The notes under the pieces were generated by a model. That model worked only from the letters and a program-made list of their open reading frames with translations. It made no database searches and had not been told where the DNA came from. 64,000 bases of DNA from Myxococcus stipitatus (GTDB lineage Bacteria; Myxococcota; Myxococcia; Myxococcales; Myxococcaceae): assembly GCF_037414475.1 (NCBI RefSeq), contig NZ_CP147913.1, positions 9,062,501 to 9,126,500 on the forward strand, given 5' to 3'. This document shows, in pieces, positions 8,286 to 17,352 of the stretch; position 1 is the first letter of the stretch, and each line of letters opens with the position of its first letter. Position numbers and translations under genes: made by a program.

Positions 8286-9260
8286 TCAGCTCTCGGACGT
8301 CTTGGCCAGTGGCTCGGACGGCGGATGCGCGGGTGCGTGCCGCGCCTTGAGCAGCGACGCGACGATGCTCGCGCCCAGCATCGTGGCGATGACGGCCAGC
8401 GACACCATGGGATGGATCTTCACGATGTCGATGATGGCCATCTTCGTGCCCACGAAGATGAGTACACCCGACAGGCCCACCTTCAGGTAGCTGAACTTCT
8501 CCACCGCCCCGGCCAGCAGGAAGAACAGCGAGCGCAGGCCCAGGATGGCGAAGATGTTGGACGTGAAGACGATGAACGGGTCTCGCGTGACGGCGAAGAT
8601 GGCCGGGATGGAGTCGAGCGCGAACAGGATGTCCGACGCCTCCACCAGCACCAGCGCCATCAGCAGGGGCGTGGCCAGCTTGCGGCCGTTCTCCACGGTG
8701 AAGAAGTGGTGTCCGTCGAAGTTCGTGGTGGAGGGGATGGCGCGGCGGACCGTCTTCATCATCCACCCGTCCTCGGGGTGGTCCTCCTTGTTGCGCTGGA
8801 TGAAGAGCTTCACGCCCGTGATGATGAGGAACAGGCCGAAGACGTAGATGAGCCAGTGGAAGCGCTCCAGCATCGCCACGCCCGCGAAGATCATGATGGC
8901 CCGCAGGACCAGCGCGCTGAGGATGCCCCAGAAGAGCACCCGGTGCTGGTAGACCTGGGGGATTCGCAGCGACGAGAAGATGACGACGAAGACGAAGACG
9001 TTGTCGATGGAGAGCGACTTCTCGATGAGATAGCCGGTGAGGAACTCCACCGCCGGGCCGCTGCCGAACTTCCACCACATGAACCCGTTGAAGACCAGCG
9101 CCAGGCTGATCCACACCGTGCTCCAGCCAAGCGCCTCCTTGAAGCCCACGACGTGGGCCTTCCGGTGGAAGACGCCCAGGTCCAATGCGAGCATGGCGAT
9201 GACGAAAGCGACGAAGCCGCCCCAGAGGACGGGACTTCCGACGGTATGTAGGGGTTCCAT
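8286..9260 (-). CDS. TerC/Alx-family integral membrane protein
   Basis: A 324-residue polytopic membrane protein of the TerC family, whose members (TerC, Alx) are linked to tellurite resistance and manganese homeostasis. Family hallmarks are present: SLSIDNVFVF in an early helix and ASDILFALDSIPAIFAVTRDPFIVFTSNIFAILGLRSLFF in two later ones (the latter quoted only by its ends in practice: DILFALDSIP, IFAILGLRSLFF), both supplying conserved Asp residues. Seven to nine hydrophobic segments are visible. A soluble loop between residues ~155 and 195 (RNKEDHPEDG...FFTVENGRK) is usual. I looked upstream for the yybP-ykoY manganese riboswitch found before some terC genes and saw none. The start at 9260 fits an N terminus that enters the membrane at once. 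Confidence 0.9.
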   Translation of the reverse strand: MEPLHTVGSPVLWGGFVAFVIAMLALDLGVFHRKAHVVGFKEALGWSTVWISLALVFNGFMWWKFGSGPAVEFLTGYLIEKSLSIDNVFVFVVIFSSLRIPQVYQHRVLFWGILSALVLRAIMIFAGVAMLERFHWLIYVFGLFLIITGVKLFIQRNKEDHPEDGWMMKTVRRAIPSTTNFDGHHFFTVENGRKLATPLLMALVLVEASDILFALDSIPAIFAVTRDPFIVFTSNIFAILGLRSLFFLLAGAVEKFSYLKVGLSGVLIFVGTKMAIIDIVKIHPMVSLAVIATMLGASIVASLLKARHAPAHPPSEPLAKTSES

Positions 9261-9589
9261 AGGTGGGACTCAGATAAGAGCCACCGTTCTCTTCGACAAA
9301 TAGGGATTCCGGTCGCGCTCCATTCGGAAAACCGAAGTGTGGGCCCTGTCGCGGGCCGAAAGAGGGGCGGCCGAGCGGGCGTGACGGGTTGGGGAAGGGG
9401 ATTGGGGGGCGGGCAGTTCGCCTCCGTCCGGTTGGAAAATCGACAAACACCGGGCCGTTGAGACCAACCAGGCGTCCCTTCGCCGAGGCAATTCTGGCCT
9501 CTGGCGCGGTGGGCGCGGCGAGGGTTCGCAGGGCGATCGTCGTCCGCGGCGCTCGTCTCTCTCCCGGCCCCTCGAAGAAGGACCGCCAC

Positions 9590-10711
9590 TTGATCCGGAA
9601 TCGTCTTCTTGCCTCGTTGTGTGGGGGCCTGCTCGCGCTGTCGGCCACGGCCTGCAGTGCTGGGTCGGACTCCAACGGAGCGACTTCCCCTGGTGACTCC
9701 CAGTCCCCCTCCGAGCAGCCACAGCACCCCACGCCCACTCCTACGCCGAACCCGACGCCGAACCCCGAGCCGACGCCAGTTCCAACGCCCGACCCCACGC
9801 CTGTCCCGGAGCCGACGCCGAACCCCGAGCCGACACCAGAACCCACGCCAACACCGGAACCCACGCCGACACCGGAACCCACGCCGACGCCAGAACCCAC
9901 GCCGACACCAGAGCCCACTCCCACGCCCACTCCGTCGAGCACGGACAAGTTCGGCGTGAAGATGCTGTACCCGTCCAAGTCCGGGGGCGAGTCCTGGATG
10001 CTGGCCGACAATCCCAACGCGGACCCTCGTTTTGATCCTCAGGGCACCGTCACCCGCAACGCGGATGGCTCCTGGAAGATGAAGAGTGCGAAGGTTCGCA
10101 TGGGCGTCACGACGTCCACGGGCTACTCGGCGGCGAAGATTCCCACCTATGACCGGGATGTACTGGCCAGCCGAGGCTACATGCAGGCGCCCAATGACTG
10201 GCGCAACGTGGAGATGACAGGCTTTGTGAAGCTCAACGCCGCGTCGGACACGTCGGACAACTTCGACTGGTATGCGCGCGGCGGCAAGCACAACGACAAG
10301 AACTCCGGCTGCGAGGGCAGCAGCTACAAGGGCGGTCTGCACTACGACGGCCGCGCCCGGTGGCAGAAGGAGACGTGGCACGTCTCCTACGAGCAGGCCC
10401 CCTACAAGCCGGCCACGTCCGCGTTGAGGGGCCGCTGGGTGGGCTTCAAGGCGGTGATGCGCAACACCTCCGTCAACGGCAAGGAGGCGGTGCGCCTGGA
10501 GATGTACGTCAACGAGAACGCCGACAAGGTGACGTGGAAGAAGGTCCACGACATGGTGGACGCGGGTGACTGGGGCGGGGACGCGCAGCACTGCGGCGGC
10601 GCCACGGGCCCCATGCCCATCACCTGGGGAGGCCCCATCGCCACCTTCCGCTGGGACAACGCGGAGGATGTGGACTTCAAGTGGATGTCGGTCCGCGAAA
10701 TCCAGCCGTAG
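9590..10711 (+). CDS. Lipoprotein with long PT-repeat linker and C-terminal beta-rich domain
   Basis: No ATG fits; TTG at 9590 is chosen because GAAGAAGGA lies about seven bases upstream and a lipoprotein signal follows at once (GGLLALSATAC, Cys21 in this numbering). After the anchor there is a ~75-residue linker of PTPEP/PNPEP repeats, typical of a stiff spacer that holds a domain off the outer membrane. The remaining ~240 residues are rich in aromatic and Gly residues (DNFDWYARGGKH, YKGGLHYDGRARWQKE, ITWGGPIATFRWDN) and look like a jelly-roll domain of the polysaccharide-lyase or carbohydrate-binding kind. That is a guess from composition; no catalytic set is recognised. It stands alone, with a downstream inverted repeat. 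Confidence 0.65.
   Translation: MIRNRLLASLCGGLLALSATACSAGSDSNGATSPGDSQSPSEQPQHPTPTPTPNPTPNPEPTPVPTPDPTPVPEPTPNPEPTPEPTPTPEPTPTPEPTPTPEPTPTPEPTPTPTPSSTDKFGVKMLYPSKSGGESWMLADNPNADPRFDPQGTVTRNADGSWKMKSAKVRMGVTTSTGYSAAKIPTYDRDVLASRGYMQAPNDWRNVEMTGFVKLNAASDTSDNFDWYARGGKHNDKNSGCEGSSYKGGLHYDGRARWQKETWHVSYEQAPYKPATSALRGRWVGFKAVMRNTSVNGKEAVRLEMYVNENADKVTWKKVHDMVDAGDWGGDAQHCGGATGPMPITWGGPIATFRWDNAEDVDFKWMSVREIQP
9727..9936 (+). repeat. PT(P/N)EP-coding tandem repeats
   Basis: Imperfect in-frame repeats of an 18-base unit (cccacgccgacaccggaa and variants), most regular at 9843-9915. They encode the linker of the lipoprotein at 9590 and could vary in copy number by slippage. Confidence 0.8.
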
Positions 10712-10749
10712 TCACGCCCTGACCGCGGTCCACGCCGCGCGTCGGGGAA

Positions 10750-10784
10750 GAAGGGCGCGGGAGGCACACTCTTCCGCGCCCTTC
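10750..10784. terminator. Inverted repeat after the PT-linker lipoprotein gene
   Basis: GAAGGGCGCGG (10750-10760) pairs with CCGCGCCCTTC (10774-10784) over an 11-bp perfect stem with a 13-base loop, 38 bases past the stop codon. No clear T tract follows. Confidence 0.55.
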
Positions 10785-10956
10785 GTGCGTACGGAGGCTG
10801 CGCCTGTCGTCACTCCGACGGGGCTTCCGACTGGGAGGCAGGTGGCCGGTACTCCGGTGGCAGGCCAGCCTACTTCGCGCCGGTGCGAGAGCACGCGGCA
10901 TGGGTGTGAGCGGGCACGGCATGCTGCGGGCCCGCTTCGGGTAAGGGGCGGCGTAC

Positions 10957-12579
10957 ATGAGAATCACTTTCCTGGGCCATGCGGGCTTCGCCGTGGAGAC
11001 GGCGTCGAGCGTCGTCGTCATGGACCCGTGGTTGTCCGAGCGAGGGGCGTTTGACTCGGCGTGGATGCAGCTTCCGCGCAATCACCACCTGGCGCCGCGA
11101 GTGCGCGCGCTGCTGGAGACACCGGGTCGCGAGCGCTACCTCTACGTCAGCCACGAGCACAAGGACCACTTCGACCCGGAGTTCCTCGCGACGCTCCAGC
11201 GCCGGGACTTCACCGTGGTGATTCCGCGCTTCCTCCGCTCGGAGCTCCAGGACGTCTTCGCGAAGTACGGCTGCAAGCGTGTCATCGCCTGCGAGGACGG
11301 CCGCGAGGTCCCCATCAAGGGGGGCTACATCAAGCTCTTCGTCTCGGAGCAGGGGACCAATCGGGACTCCGCGGTGATGGTGCGAGGTGATGGCCAGTGT
11401 TTCCTCAACCTCAATGACTGCAAGCTGCATGACCGGCTGGCGCGCATCGCGGAGGAGGAGGGGCCCGTCGATGTCTTCACGGCCCAGTTCTCCGGCGCCA
11501 TCTGGCATCCGACCTGTTACGAGTATTCGCCGGAGACGTACGCGGCCATCTCGTTGAAGAAGCGCGAGAGCAAGTTCGAGGCGGTGGCGCGCGCGTTGGA
11601 GGCCTTGCGTCCCAGGGCCTATCTGGCGTCCGCGGGGCCGGCCTGCTTCCTGGACCCAGCCCTGTTCCATCTCAACCTCGAGAAGGTGAACATCTTCCCG
11701 AACGCGACGCAGCTCTTTGGTTTCCTGGACCAGCGGCTCCCGTCCTCGGGCCTGAAGAAACTGGAGCCGATGCCAGGGGATGTGCTGGACGCGGGCACGC
11801 TGGACTACGTCTCGCTGGATGGAGAGCGCCTCACCGCGGAGCGCTTCGAGTCGTACCTGCGGGCCTACGCGGCGGACATGGCGCATCTGTTCCGCGAGCG
11901 CCGCCGCAACATGCTCCGCGCGGAGGTCGATGAGATTCATGCCCGCCTGCGCGTGGAGCTCCAGCGCAAGCTGGACCTCCTGGAGCTGCACGAGCGCGTG
12001 GGGATGCCGCTGTATGTGGAGCTGACGGAGCTGCCGCAGCGGCTGCTGCGTGTGGACTTCAGGGCGCGCCGGGTGGACGAGGTGCCCGCCATTCATGAGT
12101 CGACGCGCTACTCGATGAAGGTGAGCGCCGTGGACCTGGTGCGGGTGTTGGATCGGAAGCTGACGTGGGAGGACTTCCTGCTGTCCTTCCGGTTGAAGCT
12201 GAGCCGGTCGCCGGATGTCTATGAGCCCATCCTCCACGGGTTCCTCGGCGTGGAGATCGAGGACCTCCGCGCCTTCTGTGAGGGAGTCCGCTCGACGGAG
12301 TCCCAACGTGAACGGACGGTGGTGGAGGCGGGGGGACGGCGCTTCACCGTGCAACGGTTCTGTCCACATCAAGGCGCGGACCTGTCGGAAGGCTGGGTGG
12401 AGGAGGGGCGCTACCTCGTGTGTCCCCGGCACCGCTGGCGGTTCGACCTGGAGGATGGCGGGCGGTGTCCCACGAATGGCTCGACGCTCTGCGCGGAGCC
12501 CACGACCCAACTGTCGGGTCCATCCGAGTCCGAACCCGAGTCGCCGCCTCTTCCCGTCCAGGAACCTCTCGCGCTCTGA
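10957..12579 (+). CDS. MBL-fold metallohydrolase fused to a C-terminal Rieske [2Fe-2S] domain
   Basis: Two domains in one 540-residue chain. The N-terminal part opens with MRITFLGHAGFAVET and carries SHEHKDHFDP (~residues 65-74), the HxHxDH metal site of metallo-beta-lactamase-fold hydrolases, most like the UlaG branch; a further His sits in SGAIWHPTCYE (~185). A mainly helical middle (~residues 290-430) follows. The last ~90 residues are a Rieske domain: RFCPHQGADLSEG and LVCPRHRWRFDLEDG give the CxH...CxxH cluster ligands (~468-489). MBL and Rieske parts also occur together in animal CMP-Neu5Ac hydroxylase (CMAH), but with the Rieske part first. No electron-transfer partner gene is adjacent. 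Probably an iron-dependent redox enzyme; substrate unknown. Confidence 0.85.
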   Translation: MRITFLGHAGFAVETASSVVVMDPWLSERGAFDSAWMQLPRNHHLAPRVRALLETPGRERYLYVSHEHKDHFDPEFLATLQRRDFTVVIPRFLRSELQDVFAKYGCKRVIACEDGREVPIKGGYIKLFVSEQGTNRDSAVMVRGDGQCFLNLNDCKLHDRLARIAEEEGPVDVFTAQFSGAIWHPTCYEYSPETYAAISLKKRESKFEAVARALEALRPRAYLASAGPACFLDPALFHLNLEKVNIFPNATQLFGFLDQRLPSSGLKKLEPMPGDVLDAGTLDYVSLDGERLTAERFESYLRAYAADMAHLFRERRRNMLRAEVDEIHARLRVELQRKLDLLELHERVGMPLYVELTELPQRLLRVDFRARRVDEVPAIHESTRYSMKVSAVDLVRVLDRKLTWEDFLLSFRLKLSRSPDVYEPILHGFLGVEIEDLRAFCEGVRSTESQRERTVVEAGGRRFTVQRFCPHQGADLSEGWVEEGRYLVCPRHRWRFDLEDGGRCPTNGSTLCAEPTTQLSGPSESEPESPPLPVQEPLAL

Positions 12580-12630
12580 CTCGACCTTCGCCGTGGGTCT
12601 TTGCTCCGCGGCGGAAAGTCGAGTCAGAGC
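12573..12630. terminator. 13-bp perfect inverted repeat at the end of the MBL-Rieske gene
   Basis: GCTCTGACTCGAC at 12573-12585 overlaps the stop codon and its exact complement lies at 12618-12630, with a 32-base loop. It may be a first terminator or an mRNA-stabilising hairpin ahead of the stronger one at 12656. Confidence 0.4.
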
Positions 12631-12655
12631 CTTGCTGAAACGATGCGACTCATGA

Positions 12656-12685
12656 GGAAGGAAGGGAGCGGACTCCCTTCCTTCC
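12656..12685. terminator. Bidirectional terminator between convergent genes
   Basis: GGAAGGAAGGGAG (12656-12668) pairs perfectly with CTCCCTTCCTTCC (12673-12685) around a 4-base CGGA loop. It lies between the plus-strand MBL-Rieske gene and the minus-strand lipoprotein gene ending at 12700. Confidence 0.75.
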
Positions 12686-12699
12686 CATGACTTCAGCGG

Positions 12700-14211
12700 T
12701 TACGGGCTGAAGGTCCCGGTGAGCACGCTGGCGCGAGCGCGGGGCAGCGCGCGCTTGAACGGGCTGAGCGCCAGATCCGAGCCGGGCTGGTACCAGCTCT
12801 GGATTTCCGCGAAGTACGTCTGGCCCGCCTGCAGCACATCAGGCGGCAGGTACACGCTTTGGAGATCCGTGTGCAGCGTCGTCACGCGCGTCACGGTGGT
12901 GGCGCCGTTGCTCGTGCCGAGCCGGAAGATGTTCACCACGTAGTTCGTGGCCGTGCCGATGAGCGGCTTCGACCAGCGAAGCGAGGCATCGGTCCCCACG
13001 CCCGTGAGGGTCTGGAACGCGCCACGCGTGTTCACCAATGGCGCCTGAACCGGCCCGACGAGGGGCTCCACGGGCCCGGCGGTGAACGCGCTCGCCTCCT
13101 GCTCCACGCGGATGTCCGTGCTCATGATGTAGGGCGTCGCCGTTCCCAGCGCGTAGCTCTTCGTGAAGCCGGCGACTGCGAACGCCACCTTCTGCCACGT
13201 CGCCGGGAGCGGGTTGTTGTAGGCCATGCTCCCCGTGACGATGTCGGTCTTCAGCGCGTCGGGATTGAGCTTGATGAGCAGGGGCGGCCCGCTGATGGAC
13301 GCGAGCGCCGAGCTCAGTGCGGCCGGCCGGGCGGACATCCAGATTTCGTTGTGCGTGCTGACCGCGTCCGGGTTCACCTGGGTGCGAAGGGCCTCGAAGG
13401 CCGAGCGCCTCCAATCCACGGCGAAGGTGCCGGTCGCGGCAGGCTGGGTGAAGGTTCCGTTGACCGTGACGGGCTGTCCCGCCACCTGCGTCACGTTGGC
13501 GTCGAGCACCTTGTGCATCGCGCGGTAGGGCACTCCATTCGTGGTCGTCTGGTACCGCATCTGAGCCAGAGAGAACACATCCCCGAGACTGCTTTGGACA
13601 CGCAAGGGATTGTTCACGTTGGCGTAATCGAAGCTCAATCCGGAGAGCGACGTGGCACCCGCCAGGGGGCGTCCCGTGGCGATGGGGTCGACGTAGCCGA
13701 ACGCGCCCGCGTTCACCGAATACATGTCCAGGAAGTCCCCCGTCTGCCAGGGAGACAGGCCGGTGGCGGACACGCTCACGGGGGTCGGCAGCGAGACGAG
13801 GGTGCCATCACGGCCCCACTGCGTGGAGCCCAGATCGAACGTGCGCCCGGTGCTCACCAGGTAGCGCGAACCCAGCTTCAGGTAGATGCGGCCGGAGGGG
13901 ACGTTTGGCACGGAGATGGTGCCATCCGCGGCACCCGTGCCCGGATAGGCCGTGAAGGCCCCCGTGGTTGAATCCCGCGTGTATGCCACCACCGATGTGG
14001 TGGACTGGTCGAATGGCTTTGTCACGTTGCCTGACGTGGCGATGAACGTCTGGGGGCTGGTACCGGTGACCTGGGTGGTCAGGCCTTGGTCGACCTGGGC
14101 GGACTCGTCCGGTGACGCCTCGGAGCCCATCGCCTCGGCCTCGTCGAGACCCGCGCAGCCGACCCCTGCCATGCCGACCAGAAGACCGATGGGAATCAAT
14201 GACATTTTCAT
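12700..14211 (-). CDS. Secreted lipoprotein with C-terminal fibronectin-III-like region
   Basis: A 503-residue predicted lipoprotein. The start is set at 14211 because MKMSLIPIGLLVGMAGVGC is a good type II signal (Cys19) and an A/G-rich AAGGA stretch precedes it; the frame stays open for 125 codons upstream without signal-like sequence. The mature protein is Thr/Ser/Gly-rich and beta-rich throughout (for example SGRIYLKLGSRYLVS, TNYVVNIFRLGTSNG), with a late segment shaped like an FnIII repeat ending QAGQTYFAEIQSWYQPG. No enzymatic motif is visible and I do not recognise the N-terminal family. Likely a surface protein, a common class in myxobacteria. Confidence 0.7.
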   Translation of the reverse strand: MKMSLIPIGLLVGMAGVGCAGLDEAEAMGSEASPDESAQVDQGLTTQVTGTSPQTFIATSGNVTKPFDQSTTSVVAYTRDSTTGAFTAYPGTGAADGTISVPNVPSGRIYLKLGSRYLVSTGRTFDLGSTQWGRDGTLVSLPTPVSVSATGLSPWQTGDFLDMYSVNAGAFGYVDPIATGRPLAGATSLSGLSFDYANVNNPLRVQSSLGDVFSLAQMRYQTTTNGVPYRAMHKVLDANVTQVAGQPVTVNGTFTQPAATGTFAVDWRRSAFEALRTQVNPDAVSTHNEIWMSARPAALSSALASISGPPLLIKLNPDALKTDIVTGSMAYNNPLPATWQKVAFAVAGFTKSYALGTATPYIMSTDIRVEQEASAFTAGPVEPLVGPVQAPLVNTRGAFQTLTGVGTDASLRWSKPLIGTATNYVVNIFRLGTSNGATTVTRVTTLHTDLQSVYLPPDVLQAGQTYFAEIQSWYQPGSDLALSPFKRALPRARASVLTGTFSP

Positions 14212-14501
14212 TGTGAAGGAGTTCCTTTTTGCCGACGCCATCGATGGCGCCGAGCGGGGATATTCATACAAGGCCGGTCTGACATTCCTGGACGTGTTTC
14301 GATGCCGCGTCTCCCTCGGCGCGGTGAAATCAAAGGGAGCGTGTCGACAGCCCCGTCCGCTGAGTTGAACACCGAGATATTCACTGCTCGCCAGGCACCG
14401 CGGCCGCGCGGCGAAAGGCGCGTCAGGGGCCGGCCTTGGCTGAATCAGCGCCTGACGGAGTGGGGGACTCCGTCCCAGGAGCAGGATAGAGTCGCGGCGA
14501 C

Positions 14502-15800
14502 ATGACGCGTGCTCAGGATGGCCAGAAGAAGGTGGATGTCGCGAAGCTGATGAAGAAGGTGGACGCGCTTCTCGACGAAACCCCACCGCAGCTCGACGAC
14601 GCGATTCCCTTGCTGCGGCAGGTGCTGGAGGCGGAGCCGAAACGGCTCATGGCCCTGCATTCGCTGAGCTGGTGCCTGGATGCCTACCGGCGCACGGATC
14701 CACTTCGCTGGGCGCGGGAGCTCAAGGCGGAGCACTGGAAGCTTCGCGACCAGGTCCTCGCGCTGACGGAAGGAACGAAGTCAGGCGGCAAGCTGAGCGA
14801 TGCCCAGCGGGCGCGGACCCTGGCGCTGAGCCTGTGGGCCGAGGACGTGGTTCGAGGCGCGCCCACCGACGCCCAACTGGATGAGGTGGAGGCGGCCCTG
14901 GACGAGGCGGAGGGGCTCCGGGAGCTGGTGGACCTCGCGCGCGGCCGCAGGGGGCTCGAGGCCTGGCGCTGTGTTCGACAGGGCGTGAAGGGATATCAAG
15001 CGCTGCTCGCCTCGATGTCTGAGGCACCTGAGCGGCGCATCCTGGACGTGCCCGACGATGACGACTCCTGTTTCGGCGGTTTGGAGGGGGCTTTTTCAGA
15101 CGAGGGCTTCATCTCGTGGCTGAGAAAGCAGAAGCCCGCGGCGCGCCCCAAGGGGAAGAAGGGCAAGGAACTGGATGCCGGACTGTTGCTCGCGGCGGGG
15201 GAGGACGCGGCTCCCTTCGTCGGGCCGGGATTCAGCGGTGCCGGCCGGGTGGGTCGAGTGCTGGCGTTGCGTGCACTGGGGGCGAACCTGGACGTCCGCA
15301 ATGACCATCAGCAGACGCTGCTGCACGTGGCGGCCATGGTGGATGACGCGGCCCTGGTGCAGGAGCTCCTCGCGCTGGGGGCCTCGCCGGCAGCGGTGGA
15401 CGACGAGAAGGCCACCGCGCTGCACCGAGGGGTCGAGAACGACGCGGTGGCGTGTGTGCCCGTGCTGGTGCGAGGGGGCGCCGCCGTCGAGGCGCTCGAT
15501 GAGAACGGCCGCACGCCGCTCTTCGACGCCCGGGTGCCTCAGACAGCCCAGGCCCTGTTGGATGTGGGGGCCAACCCCAACGGGGGCAAGGGGTGGACCG
15601 TGCTGCACCAGATGGTGTGCTTCATGGACCGAGGGCCCGTCATCGAGCTCCTCCTCCGCGCGGGCGCTGATGCCAGCCTGAAGGATGCCCAAGGCAAGAC
15701 TCCCGCCCAGGAAGCGATGGAGCGCGAGTTCCCGCAGCTCGCCCGCCTCCTGGGGGCAACACCCGACGCAAAGCCTGCATCGGGCCGCAAGGCGCGGTGA
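14502..15800 (+). CDS. Ankyrin-repeat protein
   Basis: A 432-residue cytosolic protein (no signal). The first ~230 residues are helical (KKVDVAKLMKKVDALLDE, an IPLLRQVLEAEPKRLMALHSL TPR-like turn). From about residue 250 come four to five ankyrin repeats: NDHQQTLLHVAAMVDDAALV, DDEKATALHRGVENDAVACV, DENGRTPLFDARVPQTAQAL, and KGWTVLHQMVCFMDRGPVIELLLRAGADASL in pieces, each with the TxLH and GA-x-P/D turn. Such repeats bind other proteins; the partner is unknown. It stands alone, with about 290 bases of spacer before it in which I see no other feature. Confidence 0.8.
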   Translation: MTRAQDGQKKVDVAKLMKKVDALLDETPPQLDDAIPLLRQVLEAEPKRLMALHSLSWCLDAYRRTDPLRWARELKAEHWKLRDQVLALTEGTKSGGKLSDAQRARTLALSLWAEDVVRGAPTDAQLDEVEAALDEAEGLRELVDLARGRRGLEAWRCVRQGVKGYQALLASMSEAPERRILDVPDDDDSCFGGLEGAFSDEGFISWLRKQKPAARPKGKKGKELDAGLLLAAGEDAAPFVGPGFSGAGRVGRVLALRALGANLDVRNDHQQTLLHVAAMVDDAALVQELLALGASPAAVDDEKATALHRGVENDAVACVPVLVRGGAAVEALDENGRTPLFDARVPQTAQALLDVGANPNGGKGWTVLHQMVCFMDRGPVIELLLRAGADASLKDAQGKTPAQEAMEREFPQLARLLGATPDAKPASGRKAR

Positions 15801-16040
15801 GGAAGGGGGCCTGTGACACCCCACGCTACAAAGGGGGGTCACAAAGCCGTCCCCTGTGGCATTTCGTGTCACACGGTGAGTCCTGGTTGTCTTGGGTCAT
15901 TGTCGACGGGGTGTGATTGAATAGATATTGATGCTGAGAATGGAATCACATCCGAGACGCTGAAGACGTCGGATGGTTCACATACTATCGGTGTGGGTGG
16001 CGTTGTTTCGGCGCCGCCTATCTCGAACCGGGGGTATGTG

Positions 16041-17297
16041 ATGCGGCTGTCAAGGATTGCTGGTAGGCAGTGGCTGTGGTTGTGCGGTCTGCTCGGTGGC
16101 GCCGCGATGATGGGCGCTGCCTGTGGCGCACCTGACGCGAGTGTCGAGCCTCAACCCGTCGTGGAGCAGTCGACCTCTCTGGCGACCTGTGTCCCATCCT
16201 CGAGCGGGATGACGGTCTGTGGCATGGTGACCACCGCCGTGGGGGCTCCGCTCGGGGGTGCCCAGGTGGATCTGCGTGGCGTACGAACGGTGACGGCTGC
16301 GGACGGTTCGTTCTCGGTCTCGGCGTCGGTGCCGGTCGGGGCGCCGCTGACCATCACCGCCCCGGGGTTCATGCCCCATGTGGGCGCTGTCACTCGCAAC
16401 GTGCTGGGGGCGCGCTTCGTGCTCCACCCGCTCCATCAGCAGACGTTCTCGGGGGGCACCGCGACGGTGACGGACCCTCGCAGTGGTGCGTCCATCACGC
16501 TCAACCTGGCGTCGCTCCAGGCGGGCACCCCGACTGAGCAGCCGGTTCCGCCCTACACGGTGGGCGTGCGCTTCATCGACACCGGCTTCCTTTCGATGCC
16601 CGGCACGGATGGCGCCGTGAATCTCGCGGGCCAGCAGGTCTTCCTGGAGACGCGAGGGGCCATCTACACGGAGGTGCGTGACTCGCGGGGGAGCCTGCTC
16701 AAGCTGCGCCCGGGCATGACGGCCCAGGTGTTCATCCCGCTGACCCGCGACATGGCTGGTACGGCGCCGGCGAACATCGCGTTGTGGTCCATGCCGGTGG
16801 GCAGCAACCAGTGGGCGCAGCAGCCGACCAACGCCAGCCGCTCGGCGAACCAGAACCAGTGCTCGAGCCGCGAGACGGTGACGTGCAACGTGGATGACTG
16901 CAACCGCATCTCGACCAGCGGCTTCCGGGGCAACACCAACGAGATTGGCTTCATCAACGCCGACATCGAGAAGACCAACCCCGCATGTCTGCGCATCGAC
17001 GTGAACGCCGCGGCGCTGCCGCCCGGCACGGTGCTCCCCATCTGCCTGGAGCTGGAGATTCCCATCCCCTCCGGCGGCTCACAGACGCGCAACATCTGCG
17101 TGGGCGCGGGCACGGACATCCTCTACAACCTGCCCTCCAACGCCAACATCACGGTCCGGCAGGCCGCGGGCTTCGGCTGCCCCCCGCCGCCGAGCAGCAG
17201 CGTGACGGTGAACACGGGGGCGCCCTGGGGCGGCACCGGTGCTCCCGCCAATCCGGGGCAGTGCAATGGCGTGCTGACGTTGCCTCCGCTGCCGTGA
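16041..17297 (+). CDS. Lipoprotein with carboxypeptidase-regulatory-like domain
   Basis: Start at the ATG of MRLSRIAGRQWLWLCG; the frame is open 16 codons further up but without a better ribosome site. The signal ends in MMGAAC (lipobox, Cys28). Residues ~55-130 (VCGMVTTAVGAPLGGAQVDLRGVRT..ADGSFSVSASV, paraphrased) match the carboxypeptidase-regulatory-like fold, a small beta sandwich common in surface proteins. The middle contains a Cys pair region (QCSSRETVTCNVDDCN) that probably forms disulfides, and the C terminus is Pro/Gly-rich. No enzyme motif. The spacer at 15801-16040 is noticeably A/T-rich near 15905-15960 and probably contains the promoter, but I cannot place its boxes with confidence. 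Confidence 0.7.
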   Translation: MRLSRIAGRQWLWLCGLLGGAAMMGAACGAPDASVEPQPVVEQSTSLATCVPSSSGMTVCGMVTTAVGAPLGGAQVDLRGVRTVTAADGSFSVSASVPVGAPLTITAPGFMPHVGAVTRNVLGARFVLHPLHQQTFSGGTATVTDPRSGASITLNLASLQAGTPTEQPVPPYTVGVRFIDTGFLSMPGTDGAVNLAGQQVFLETRGAIYTEVRDSRGSLLKLRPGMTAQVFIPLTRDMAGTAPANIALWSMPVGSNQWAQQPTNASRSANQNQCSSRETVTCNVDDCNRISTSGFRGNTNEIGFINADIEKTNPACLRIDVNAAALPPGTVLPICLELEIPIPSGGSQTRNICVGAGTDILYNLPSNANITVRQAAGFGCPPPPSSSVTVNTGAPWGGTGAPANPGQCNGVLTLPPLP

Positions 17298-17315
17298 GAG
17301 TGATCCGCTGTTGAA

Positions 17316-17352
17316 GCGAGGGGCCCCGGCCGTTCCAGCGCCGGGGCCTCGC
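17316..17352 (+). terminator. Terminator hairpin after the 16041 lipoprotein gene
   Basis: GGCCCCGGC (17322-17330) pairs with GCCGGGGCC (17340-17348), extended by GCGAG/TCGC around one bulge. No T run. It lies about 20 bases past the stop codon. Confidence 0.6.

Noticed and set aside
9261-9400. yybP-ykoY manganese riboswitch before the TerC-type gene
   Set aside because: The conserved loops of that riboswitch could not be found in the upstream sequence.
9727-9936. Regular short repeats as a CRISPR array
   Set aside because: The repeats are contiguous, in frame, code for a Pro/Thr linker and have no spacers. No CRISPR array or cas gene was seen in the window.
8272-10017. Minus-strand open frame with Gly-Val repeats opposite the PT-linker gene
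   Set aside because: The GVG repeats are just the reverse reading of the PTPEP repeats, and the frame also runs over the TerC gene in another frame.
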